From an uncultured Eubacteriales bacterium (GTDB taxonomy: Bacteria; Bacillota; Clostridia; Monoglobales; Monoglobaceae): a stretch of DNA of 40,014 bases. Of the stretch, positions 33,240 to 40,014 are shown piece after piece (within the stretch, counting starts at the first letter, position 1; each line of letters opens with the position of its first letter). The notes under the pieces are model-generated. The model searched no databases. It was not told the DNA's origin and worked only from the letters and a program-made list of their open reading frames with translations. The position numbers were made by a program, and so were the translations under genes. Where the stretch lies: positions 1 to 40,014 of the forward strand of contig CAOKIL010000007.1 in the NCBI GenBank assembly GCA_948468535.1. Direction: 5' to 3'.

Positions 33240-33370
33240 ATTAACACCTCCTTTTAGGCAGGTGTCAGAACAGTCGCCACCGTTCAAATTCGGTCCGGGA
33301 TAATTTATATCCTGACAGTTAATTATTCAACTGCTTGTATTATTATAACATGACTTTTGCTGTCAGACAA
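33240..33370 (-). promoter_or_regulatory. Promoter and structured leader of toxin 3
   Basis: Minus-strand promoter: -35 TTGTCT (33365-33370), 17-base spacer, extended -10 TGT-TATAAT (33342-33347). The 95-base leader holds hairpins GGATA/TATCC and ACCG/CGGT, the long-range pair TGTCAG/CTGACA, and ACACCT-loop-AGGTGT sequestering the Shine-Dalgarno. Remaining bases to 33460 show nothing further. Confidence 0.65.
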
Positions 33371-33461
33371 GTATATAATTTATTTTAATCGACAAATTAT
33401 TAACGGCTGGAAGCTGTGCGCGAGGTTTATGCTTGATACTTTTTCTTCATGATAAGCCTAA

Positions 33462-33498
33462 AGAGGGCAGTATGAGATTCATCTCCTACTGCCCCTCT
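33462..33498 (-). terminator. Hairpin at the end of the Cof-type gene
   Basis: AGAGGGCAGTA and TACTGCCCCTCT pair with a single-base bulge and overlap the stop codon of the leftward gene. The T tail is poor, so termination efficiency is uncertain. Confidence 0.6.
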
Positions 33499-34288
33499 AT
33501 TTAAACATCTGTTCAAGAACCCGCATTACTCCGTTTTCATCATTGCTTGATGTAATATGTTTCGCAGCACGCTTTATCTCTTCCACCGCATTGCCCATTG
33601 CATAACTTTCTCCGCATTCCATTATCATTTCATAATCGTTCATATAATCTCCGAAGCACATACACTCGTCACGGTCATATCCGTATATCTCGCGTATTTG
33701 CTTTATCGCGGCGCCTTTTGAGACGCCCGGCTTCATAACGTCCGCCCAATTCGCGCCGGAGATTACCACTTCTGCTCTTCCTTTATACTCAGGCAAAACC
33801 TTCTTCACATTCTCGTATGGATTTTGATTATCAAATACAGCAATTTTTAAAATCTCTTTTTCATAACAGATTTTTGCAATATCGTCTATTAACTCAAACT
33901 TTTTATAATACATTCTTGTGTTGACTTCAAATTCCGGGTCAGAATCATCCTCTCCGTACGCACAGTCGACGCAGCACAATATTGCTGACGCCGTCGGTAT
34001 GTCACGCACACGGAGTATTATATCTTTTGCCGTTTCTGCATCAATGCACTCACATGACACTATCTCGCCCTTGTCAATGATTATTGCTCCGTTCTCCGCT
34101 ATATACATAAGCTCACGACCGAGAGATTTAAACTGTTCTTCAACTGTATAATACTGCCTTCCGCTTGCCGGAGCAAAAACTACACCGTTCTTATCAAGCC
34201 TGTAAATCATCTCTCCAAATCCGACAGGCAGATTCTTTTTTGAATCCAAAAGAGTTCCGTCCAAATCAGTCGCAATAAACTTTATCAT
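33497..34288 (-). CDS. HAD-superfamily phosphatase, Cof/YidA type
   Basis: 263 residues. HAD motif I FIATDLDGTLLDSKK with the nucleophilic Asp, motif III lysine near KPGVSKGAAIKQI, and motif IV CFGDYMNDYEMI. Cap type C2b as in Cof hydrolases that dephosphorylate sugar phosphates or cofactors; the substrate is unknown. GGGTG six bases before the ATG at 34288 favours it over a GTG at 34297. Confidence 0.92.
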   Translation of the reverse strand: MIKFIATDLDGTLLDSKKNLPVGFGEMIYRLDKNGVVFAPASGRQYYTVEEQFKSLGRELMYIAENGAIIIDKGEIVSCECIDAETAKDIILRVRDIPTASAILCCVDCAYGEDDSDPEFEVNTRMYYKKFELIDDIAKICYEKEILKIAVFDNQNPYENVKKVLPEYKGRAEVVISGANWADVMKPGVSKGAAIKQIREIYGYDRDECMCFGDYMNDYEMIMECGESYAMGNAVEEIKRAAKHITSSNDENGVMRVLEQMFK

Positions 34289-34455
34289 TAAAATCACCCA
34301 AATTTATAATAATATGCTTCTATTTTATATTCTGCCTCTTGCAGTGTCAATGTATATTACCATAATTTTACGTCAAATCCGCTCGATACAGCAAGCATAT
34401 TTTTTACAATATTAACCGAAAATACTCAGCTTGACAAAAAAATTGTAAATTCGTA

Positions 34456-34484
34456 TTGACGATTTTGAGTTTTAGTTATATAAT
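34456..34484 (+). promoter_or_regulatory. serCA promoter
   Basis: -35 TTGACG, 17-base spacer, -10 TATAAT; leader of about 77 bases with no evident T-box or other riboswitch. Confidence 0.82.
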
Positions 34485-34567
34485 ATAAAAGTTATAAACC
34501 TATAATTTGTTAATTTAAACACAGTAAAATATTAAAATTTATGTATATATTCTGGAGGAGAATAATT

Positions 34568-35650
34568 ATGAGTAGAGTTTACAACTTTTCGGCAGGTCCT
34601 TCAATGCTTCCTTTGGAAGTCCTCAGGAAGGCACAGGAAGAAATGCTTGACCAGGGCGGCAGCGGTCAATCTGTAATGGAAATGAGCCACAGAAGTTCAG
34701 AATATCAGGCGATTATTGATAAGGCAGAAGCTACATTCCGCGAAATCATGAACGTTCCTGACAACTATAAGGTACTGTTCCTGCAGGGCGGAGCTTCAAC
34801 ACAGTTCGCTATGGTTCCGCTTAATCTTGGCAACGGTTCAAAGACCGCAGACTATGTTACAACCGGTCAGTGGGCAAAAAAGGCTCTCGCCGAGGCAAAG
34901 CGTTATATCACAGCTAACGAAATCGCTTCAAGTTCAGACAAGACATTCTCATATCTTCCGGATGTTAACAAAAGTATGCTTACACCCGGCGCTGATTATG
35001 TACACATTACATACAACAACACTATCTACGGCACACACTATAACACAATGCCTGACTTTGGAGAAGCAACAGTGGTTACTGATATGTCATCATGTATTCT
35101 TTCAGAAGAAGTTGACTTCACCAAGTTCGGTCTTGTTTACGCAGGCGCTCAGAAGAACATGGGTCCTGCCGGTGTAACGGTTGTTGTTGTCCGTGATGAC
35201 TTAATCGGCAATGCGGCAGACATCACGCCTACAATGCTTAACTATGAAACACATTCCGAAAACGGCTCAATGTTCAACACACCGCCGACATACGGAATCT
35301 ATATCTGCGGTCTTGTTTTTGAATGGATCAAGAACATGGGTGGCGTAAAGATTATGAATGAAAAGAACGTTGAAAAGGCAAAAGTTCTGTACGACTTCCT
35401 TGACAACTCAAAAATGTTCAAAGGAACAGTTGTAGAAAAAGACCGTTCGCTCATGAACGTACCGTTTGTTACAGACAGCGACGAGCTTAACGCAAAGTTC
35501 ATTGCAGAGTCAAAGGCACAGGGATTTGTTAACCTCAAAGGTCACAGAACAGTTGGCGGTATGAGAGCAAGTATCTATAACGCAATGCCTATCGAAGGCG
35601 TAAAAGCTTTGGTTGACTTCATGACTAAGTTTGAAAAGGAGAATTCATAA
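34568..35650 (+). CDS. serC: Phosphoserine aminotransferase
   Basis: 360 residues, PLP enzyme that transfers an amino group from glutamate to 3-phosphohydroxypyruvate. Motifs: MSRVYNFSAGPSMLPLEVL, FLQGGASTQFAMVP, VTDMSSCILSE and the PLP lysine in YAGAQKNMGPAGVTVV. GGAGGAG before the ATG at 34568 excludes the longer frame from 34541. Its stop overlaps the serA start by one base. Confidence 0.97.
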   Translation: MSRVYNFSAGPSMLPLEVLRKAQEEMLDQGGSGQSVMEMSHRSSEYQAIIDKAEATFREIMNVPDNYKVLFLQGGASTQFAMVPLNLGNGSKTADYVTTGQWAKKALAEAKRYITANEIASSSDKTFSYLPDVNKSMLTPGADYVHITYNNTIYGTHYNTMPDFGEATVVTDMSSCILSEEVDFTKFGLVYAGAQKNMGPAGVTVVVVRDDLIGNAADITPTMLNYETHSENGSMFNTPPTYGIYICGLVFEWIKNMGGVKIMNEKNVEKAKVLYDFLDNSKMFKGTVVEKDRSLMNVPFVTDSDELNAKFIAESKAQGFVNLKGHRTVGGMRASIYNAMPIEGVKALVDFMTKFEKENS

Positions 35651-36810
35651 TGTATAAGATTCAAACATTAAATAAGATTTCAAAAAAGGGTCTGAGCGTT
35701 CTCGGCAAGAACTACGACATATCTGATGAATGTGAAAATCCTGACGGCATTATCCTCAGAAGCTATAAGATGCACGACATGAAACTCCCTGCAAGCCTAA
35801 AAGCTGTAGCAAGAGCAGGGGCAGGAGTTAATAACATTCCGATTGACAAGTGCAGTGAAAATGGCATCGTTGTATTCAATACTCCTGGTGCAAATGCAAA
35901 TGCCGTTAAGGAACTCGTTATCTGCGCTCTTCTTCTTTCATCAAGAAAGGTAGTTCAGGGTATTGAATGGGCAAAAACGCTCAAAGATGAGGGCGATCAG
36001 GCAGGAGCTTTGGTTGAAAAGGGCAAGTCTAACTTTGTAGGACCTGAAATCGAGGGCAAAACTCTCGGCGTTATCGGTCTTGGTGCAATCGGAGTTAAGG
36101 TTGCAAACGCGGCTCATCACTTAGGCATGAACGTTATCGGCTTTGACCCGTATCTTTCTGTTGATGCAGCTTGGCACCTGACAAGATTTGCCGAAAAGGC
36201 AAACAGCCTTGAAGATTTGCTTGCCGCATCTGATTATATAACAATACATGTTCCGGCAACTCCGTCAACAAAAGGCATGATTAATTCAGAAGCGTTTGCA
36301 AAAATGAAGAAAGGCGCAAGACTTCTCAACTTCTCAAGAGATACATTGGTTGACAGCGCAGACGTTCAGGAAGCTTTGGCTGACGGAACACTTTCGGCTT
36401 ACATCACAGACTTTGCAACAGCAGAACTGCTCAATAACGACAAAGTTATCTGCATGCCCCACCTCGGAGCATCAACACCTGAAAGCGAAGAAAACTGTGC
36501 TGTTATGGCGTCAGAAGAAATCAAGGACTTTTTGGAAAACGGAAATATTAAAAACAGCGTTAACTATCCCGCTTGTGACATGGGCGAAAAAAGCGGCGTG
36601 CGTATCACAATCGCACACAAGAATATCCCTAACGTCCTCAAGCATATCACAGATATGATTTCATCAAAGGGTATTAATATTGATAACATGCTCAACAAGA
36701 GCCGCGGTGACTATGCATATACAATGCTGGATCTTAAAGAAAAGATTGACCCTGCTGTTGAAAGCGAAATCGAAGCAATCGACGGAGTAATCAAAGTTAC
36801 TCTGCTTTAA
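35650..36810 (+). CDS. serA: D-3-phosphoglycerate dehydrogenase with ACT domain
   Basis: 386 residues, first enzyme of serine synthesis. NAD-binding TLGVIGLGAIGVKVANAAHHLGM, substrate-site arginine region ARAGAGVNNIPID, catalytic His in MPHLGASTPESEENC. The C-terminal 75 residues form an ACT-like regulatory domain (RITIAHKNIPNVLKHI), which in relatives binds serine. An AAAGGAG at the end of serC is its ribosome site. Confidence 0.97.
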   Translation: MYKIQTLNKISKKGLSVLGKNYDISDECENPDGIILRSYKMHDMKLPASLKAVARAGAGVNNIPIDKCSENGIVVFNTPGANANAVKELVICALLLSSRKVVQGIEWAKTLKDEGDQAGALVEKGKSNFVGPEIEGKTLGVIGLGAIGVKVANAAHHLGMNVIGFDPYLSVDAAWHLTRFAEKANSLEDLLAASDYITIHVPATPSTKGMINSEAFAKMKKGARLLNFSRDTLVDSADVQEALADGTLSAYITDFATAELLNNDKVICMPHLGASTPESEENCAVMASEEIKDFLENGNIKNSVNYPACDMGEKSGVRITIAHKNIPNVLKHITDMISSKGINIDNMLNKSRGDYAYTMLDLKEKIDPAVESEIEAIDGVIKVTLL

Positions 36811-36835
36811 ATTGTTAATGGTGAAAAGTTCTCAG

Positions 36836-36950
36836 AGGTTTTAAAACAACTCAAAGCCGTGTGCTTTGAGTTGAGAGGAGGAATACCGTAGCAGTGAAGC
36901 TTTTCGGCGAACAGCCGAAAACGCAACAGCGCAGGCTATTCCGACGAAGT
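36836..36950 (+). repeat. Structured dispersed repeat, copy R2 (RNase P 5'-domain-like)
   Basis: Begins with hairpin AACTCAAAGC-CGTGT-GCTTTGAGTT (36848-36872), then GAGAGGAG, a stem GGAATACC/GGCTATTCC enclosing hairpin TTTTCGGC/GCCGAAAA (36901-36921), and ends CGACGA. The layout follows copy R1 and the start of rnpB. The first hairpin could act as the serA terminator, although no T tail follows. Confidence 0.8.
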
Positions 36951-37060
36951 ATCACAGATGATAGCGCGTCAACATAGACAATAGCGATTAGAGATTAGCG
37001 AATAGTAAAATCTGCGACCGCACGATTTTCAGAGACGATATGGTGACCTGCTCACCCACC

Positions 37061-37082
37061 GTAGGGGCGGATATTATCCGCC
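37061..37082. repeat. Short palindromic repeat with GTAGGGGCGGATA core
   Basis: GTAG followed by GGCGGATA-T-TATCCGCC. This GC-rich element resembles the short GTAGGGGCG... palindromes scattered through many gut Firmicutes genomes (from memory). The surrounding 36951-37130 contains no gene and looks like degenerate repeat sequence. Confidence 0.5.
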
Positions 37083-37130
37083 TGCAAATCAAAAACGCTT
37101 TTTAAAACAAATCCGCAACAAAACTCCTAT

Positions 37131-37213
37131 GGGTTTTAAAACAACTTAAAGCCTGTGACCCACATCTTTGATGTGGTATGTTCAAACTGAATGTTGTGCT
37201 CAAATTTGAGAGG
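37131..37213 (+). repeat. Degenerate partial repeat, copy R4
   Basis: GGTTTTAAAACAACTTAAAG at the start and GTGCTCAAATTTGAGAGG at the end match the beginning of R1/R2. Between them is a 40-base insert with a hairpin CCACATC/GATGTGG. Confidence 0.55.
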
Positions 37214-37243
37214 TCAATAAATTACTCAGTTATGCAGAACACT

Positions 37244-37625
37244 GTGCTTTACGTTGAGAGGAGGAAACTCGTAGCGCAATGAGCTTTCTTGCTTGCAAGA
37301 AAGTGATAGAGTGGAGAGATTTCCGACGTGAGGAAAGTCCGGGCTCCATAGGGCAGGATGCAAGCTAACGGCTTGTGGAGGCGACTCTAAGGAAAGTGCA
37401 ACAGAAATATACCGCCCGAATTTTTTGGGTAAGGGTGAAAAGGCGAGGTAAGAGCTCACCCGGTGATATGGCGACTTATCACCGCTGTAAACCCCATCCG
37501 GAGCAACACCTGAATCGAAGATTAAGCCGGCCCGGCACCTTCGGAGATTGGTGGCTAGAGGCGTGTGGCGACATACGTTCGAGATAGATTATCATCCGCG
37601 ACAGAACCCGGCTTACGTGATGCTT
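37244..37625 (+). ncRNA. rnpB: RNase P RNA, class A
   Basis: Catalytic RNA of RNase P, which matures tRNA 5' ends. Universally conserved segments are present in order: GAGGAAAGTCCGGGCTCC (P4), ATAGGGCAGGATGC, GTGCAACAGAAATATACCGC, AAGGGTGAAAAGG, GTAAACCCCATCCGGAGCAA and ACAGAACCCGGCTTA (P4 3' strand). Ends are estimated from P1: GCTTTACGT (37246-37254) pairs with ACGTGATGC (37615-37623). The 5' domain (P2-P3 region, 37255-37325) is unusual in matching dispersed repeats R1 and R2. Confidence 0.95.
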
Positions 37626-37636
37626 AAAATTATTTT

Positions 37637-37675
37637 AAAATTGATGCCGCAGCATATTGCTGCGGCATCAATTTT
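37637..37675. terminator. Bidirectional terminator between rnpB and yitT
   Basis: AAAATTGATGCCGCAGCA and TGCTGCGGCATCAATTTT form an 18-bp stem with a TAT loop and T runs on both strands. It overlaps the yitT stop codon. Confidence 0.95.
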
Positions 37676-38558
37676 ATCTGTTATTCTTAGTTTTAAATCC
37701 GAATCCTATTACTTCTTTAACATCACTGACAATAACAAAAGCGCCATCATCTATCTCCTGCACAATCTCCTTTAGTTTAGGAAGCTGATACTTTCGCATA
37801 ACACACATCAGAACATTTCTTGTCTTTCCCGAATACATTGAAAACCCAGACAAAGCAGTAGAACCACGGTTAAGCTCCTCCGCTATCTTTTGGGAAATCT
37901 CCGGTTCTCTTTCTGAAATCACATATACCATTTTGGCAAAATCCATACCATCAATCATTGTATCCGCCAAATATGAGCTAACAAAGAGCATAACCGCAGA
38001 ATACAAAATTGTGTCCAGCCTTCCGAATGCCAATCCGGCAGCAGTAATTATTACACCATCTATTATAATAATAAACTGCCCTACAGAAAACTTCGGGAAC
38101 CACTTTTTAAGCACAAGCGACAGAATATCTGTTCCGCCCGTGGTTCCTCCCACTCTCATGGCAAGTCCCAATCCAAAGCCATACAGAGCTCCTCCTAAAA
38201 TTGAACACAAAAACATGTCATTTGACACAGGAAGAAATCTTGTAAAAAACTCCGATTCAAATAACTGAGTGGATACCGAGAGCGCAAGAGTTCCGATTAT
38301 TGAAGTAATCAAAAAACGTGAATCAAAGTTCACAAATCCGAGAATAAAAATCGGAATATTAAGCACAAGCACCATAATTCCGACCGGCAGATTAAACAAG
38401 TGATACAGCACAGTTGCAATACCGCTGACGCCTCCCGCCGCAATTTCTGACGGAACAAGAAAGAATATCAGCGCAAATCCCATAATAAATCCGCCGACAA
38501 TAATTGATAATGTGTTCTCAAACCGTTTGTTCTTCAAAACGGATAAGCTCATCTTCAT
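37674..38558 (-). CDS. YitT-family membrane protein (DUF161 + DUF2179)
   Basis: 294 residues: five to six membrane helices (IVGGFIMGFALIFFLVPSEIAAGGVSGIATVLY, GGALYGFGLGLAMRVGGTTGGTDILS) and a cytoplasmic C-terminal DUF2179 domain (SGKTRNVLMCVMRKYQLPKLKEIVQEIDDGAFVIVSDVKEVIG). Function not established. GGAGG precedes the ATG. Confidence 0.93.
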   Translation of the reverse strand: MKMSLSVLKNKRFENTLSIIVGGFIMGFALIFFLVPSEIAAGGVSGIATVLYHLFNLPVGIMVLVLNIPIFILGFVNFDSRFLITSIIGTLALSVSTQLFESEFFTRFLPVSNDMFLCSILGGALYGFGLGLAMRVGGTTGGTDILSLVLKKWFPKFSVGQFIIIIDGVIITAAGLAFGRLDTILYSAVMLFVSSYLADTMIDGMDFAKMVYVISEREPEISQKIAEELNRGSTALSGFSMYSGKTRNVLMCVMRKYQLPKLKEIVQEIDDGAFVIVSDVKEVIGFGFKTKNNR

Positions 38559-38581
38559 ATATGCGACCTCCGCTCAGACAT

Positions 38582-38611
38582 AATATATCCCTATTATTCC
38601 GCAAAAGTCAA
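38582..38611 (-). promoter_or_regulatory. yitT promoter
   Basis: Minus strand: -35 TTGACT, 18-base spacer, -10 TATATT, very short leader. Confidence 0.6.
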
Positions 38612-38670
38612 AATAAATACTAATTTTAAACAATCTGTTCCGCGGCTTAATGCGCTGTTTTTTCGGTTGT

Positions 38671-38710
38671 CTGACGGTGGTAAAATCCGTATGAGTTCGA
38701 CTATCGTCAG
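38671..38710. repeat. Intergenic hairpin upstream of yitT and purC
   Basis: CTGACGGTGGT and ACTATCGTCAG form an 11-bp stem (two G-U pairs on the plus strand) with an 18-base loop. No T tail, no frame. The G-U pairs, tolerated in RNA of the plus strand, hint at an RNA element. The rest of 38612-38811 shows only A/T-rich sequence. Confidence 0.4.
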
Positions 38711-38811
38711 CCTAATATGTATAAAATATAATTATGTTAAGTTTCCACATTTTTGTTTTTGTCATTAATAAAACTTTAGACAACTTTTTGGTTTTTTCTT
38801 GTATTTAAGTC

Positions 38812-38840
38812 TTGCAATTTATTCCTTTATGTAATACAAT
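38812..38840 (+). promoter_or_regulatory. purC promoter
   Basis: -35 TTGCAA, 17-base spacer, -10 TACAAT. About 55 bases to the start codon; no PurR box or purine aptamer recognised. Confidence 0.65.
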
Positions 38841-38901
38841 AATACTGTATTTTTATTTTTTGTTTATTAAATTTATTATATATTTATGGAGGCTTTTTAT
38901 A

Positions 38902-39618
38902 ATGCAAAAACTGGAGCAGCTTTATGAAGGTAAAGCAAAAAAAGTATTTAAAACTGATGACCCGGAAGTGTTGATGGTTGATTACAAAGATGATGCAACT
39001 GCATTTAACGGAGAAAAAAAAGGCACTATTCAGTCCAAGGGCATCATCAATAACCGCGTTACAAATCATTTGATGAAAATGCTTGAAGAAAATGGCATTC
39101 CGACACATCTTGTTAAAGAAATATCCGACAGAGAAACTCTCGTTAAAAAAGTTGATATAGTACCGTTGGAGGTTATAATCCGTAATGTAGCAGCCGGTTC
39201 TTTCTCTAAGAGATATGGGGTTGAGGAAGGCAAACAGCTTCTCGCGCCTACTCTTGAGTTCAGCTATAAGAACGACGACCTCGGCGACCCGCTTATTAAC
39301 TCATACCACGTACTTGCGCTCGGTCTTGCAACCCAGGAGGATATCGACACAATCGCAAAGTACGCATTTAAAGTAAACGAGATATTAAAGGCATACCTGC
39401 TCGACCTTGGAATTAAGCTTATAGACTTTAAACTCGAATTCGGCAAAACAAGCGATGGTACCATTGTGCTCGCAGATGAAATCTCACCTGATACATGCCG
39501 TTTCTGGGATAAGGACACAAACGAAAAACTTGACAAAGACAGATTCAGACGCGACATGGGCAATGTTGAAGATGCTTATGAAGAAATTATGAAGCGTCTT
39601 ATGGGTGAAACCGTTTAA
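38902..39618 (+). CDS. purC: SAICAR synthase
   Basis: 238 residues; joins aspartate to CAIR in purine synthesis. [68 protein letters not shown] are family signatures, and length is normal. GGAGG 10 bases upstream fixes the ATG at 38902; the upstream extension from 38812 is A/T-rich and hydrophobic and not real. Confidence 0.97.
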   Translation: MQKLEQLYEGKAKKVFKTDDPEVLMVDYKDDATAFNGEKKGTIQSKGIINNRVTNHLMKMLEENGIPTHLVKEISDRETLVKKVDIVPLEVIIRNVAAGSFSKRYGVEEGKQLLAPTLEFSYKNDDLGDPLINSYHVLALGLATQEDIDTIAKYAFKVNEILKAYLLDLGIKLIDFKLEFGKTSDGTIVLADEISPDTCRFWDKDTNEKLDKDRFRRDMGNVEDAYEEIMKRLMGETV

Positions 39619-39639
39619 AAATTCTTATATAAAATTAAA

Positions 39640-39750
39640 TATACTTACAGGATCAATGGCGCTCCTCCCGAACATAGGAAAAGTGCGGCATTTTGACCTA
39701 AGCTTGAATATGTTTCGGGCAGGGGATTTGCCGCCGCTTACAAGGAGGAT
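39640..39750 (+). promoter_or_regulatory. Structured purC-purF intergenic leader
   Basis: CCCGAACATA (39667-39676) pairs with TATGTTTCGGG (39709-39719), extended by CTCC/GGGG. TCCTCC (39663-39668), partly in that stem, can alternatively pair with the purF ribosome site GGAGGA (39744-39749). The loop has GTGCGGCATTTTGACCTAAG. GATTTGCCGCCGC precedes the ribosome site and GCGGCA in the loop can pair with TGCCGC. No promoter seen in the region, so it lies in a purC-purF mRNA. Confidence 0.5.
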
Positions 39751-39753
39751 ATT

Positions 39754-40014
39754 GTGAATAAGTATTCAGAAATTTTCGGAGCAGACACCCTGCACGAGGA
39801 ATGCGGAGTATTCGGTGTCTATGACATGGGTGACAACTTGGACGTTGCAAGGCTGACCTACTACGGTCTCTATGCGCTTCAGCACAGAGGTCAGGAAAGC
39901 TGCGGCATCGCAGTTAATAATATTGACGAAAACGGAAAGATTCAGGTTCTTCAATATAAAGATATGGGGCTTGTTCAGGAAGTGTTTAACACTTTGGTAT
40001 TAAACGAGCTTAAA
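39754..40014 (+). CDS. purF: Amidophosphoribosyltransferase, N-terminal part (cut by window edge)
   Basis: First committed enzyme of purine synthesis. GTG start with AAGGAGG six bases upstream. LHEECGVFGVYDMGD contains the N-terminal catalytic Cys after a short propeptide, as in the Bacillus-type enzyme; LTYYGLYALQHRGQESCGIA is the glutaminase signature. 87 residues are visible. It follows purC in a purine operon. Confidence 0.97.
   Translation, partial: MNKYSEIFGADTLHEECGVFGVYDMGDNLDVARLTYYGLYALQHRGQESCGIAVNNIDENGKIQVLQYKDMGLVQEVFNTLVLNELK

Noticed and set aside
38559-38901. ZTP, PRPP or guanine riboswitch before purC
   Set aside because: None of the aptamer consensus segments could be found, and the purC promoter leaves a leader of only about 55 bases.

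Overview
The window is a low-GC chromosomal segment of an anaerobic, endospore-forming Clostridia species (Eubacteriales/Oscillospirales-like, probably gut-associated). The evidence is HrcA/CIRCE-controlled groESL, spoIVB next to spo0A, dipicolinate synthase dpaAB, an NfnAB-type electron-bifurcating pair, consensus sigma-A promoters throughout and strong GGAGG ribosome sites. No rRNA, tRNA, CRISPR array, IS element or prophage was seen. This species assignment is inference from gene content only.

Layout. 1-790: groEL (partial) and groES, leftward. 890-5360: a two-component system (leftward) divergent from a three-gene LanFEG/Cpr-like antimicrobial-peptide ABC exporter. 5490-8130: ArsR/CadC repressor and P1B metal ATPase behind a 44-bp palindromic operator. 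8130-9450: pyrE and a frameshifted radC. 9450-12700: a small RNA, two small spore-type genes, spoIVB and spo0A. 12700-15230: YeiH-family and MATE membrane proteins. 15430-16960: dpaAB. 17020-20910: gdhA and nfnAB, which link NADPH supply with ammonium assimilation, separated by a structured repeat and a second copy of the nfnB tail. 20980-22740: a 6S-like RNA, a DUF378 protein and larC. 22830-23850: about 1 kb with no conventional gene but five strong promoters and several terminators. 23870-26180: a small helical protein, then tsf and rpsB. 26250-30750: a QueG-like protein, nspC, thioesterase, acyltransferase, lipoprotein and DUF1858 protein. 30800-31710: yceD-rpmF. 31760-34290: dgt, a second small hydrophobic peptide/antisense RNA locus, and a Cof-type phosphatase. 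34450-36810: serC-serA. 36830-37680: a repeat nest followed by RNase P RNA. 37670-40014: yitT, purC and the start of purF.

The least ordinary content is RNA. (i) At 33.0-33.4 kb and 22.8-23.9 kb there are loci with the architecture of type I toxin-antitoxin systems: short membrane peptides with a strong but sequesterable Shine-Dalgarno, convergent antisense RNAs from perfect promoters, and a stop codon inside or next to a shared hairpin. Some are intact and some look decayed. (ii) A dispersed structured repeat, whose sequence and fold match the 5' domain of this organism's own RNase P RNA, occurs alone downstream of serA and between nfnB and gdhA, where it abuts a second divergent copy of the nfnB 3' end. 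(iii) The purF and rpsB leaders look like cis-regulatory RNAs. All of these were read by eye; no folding or database search could be run.
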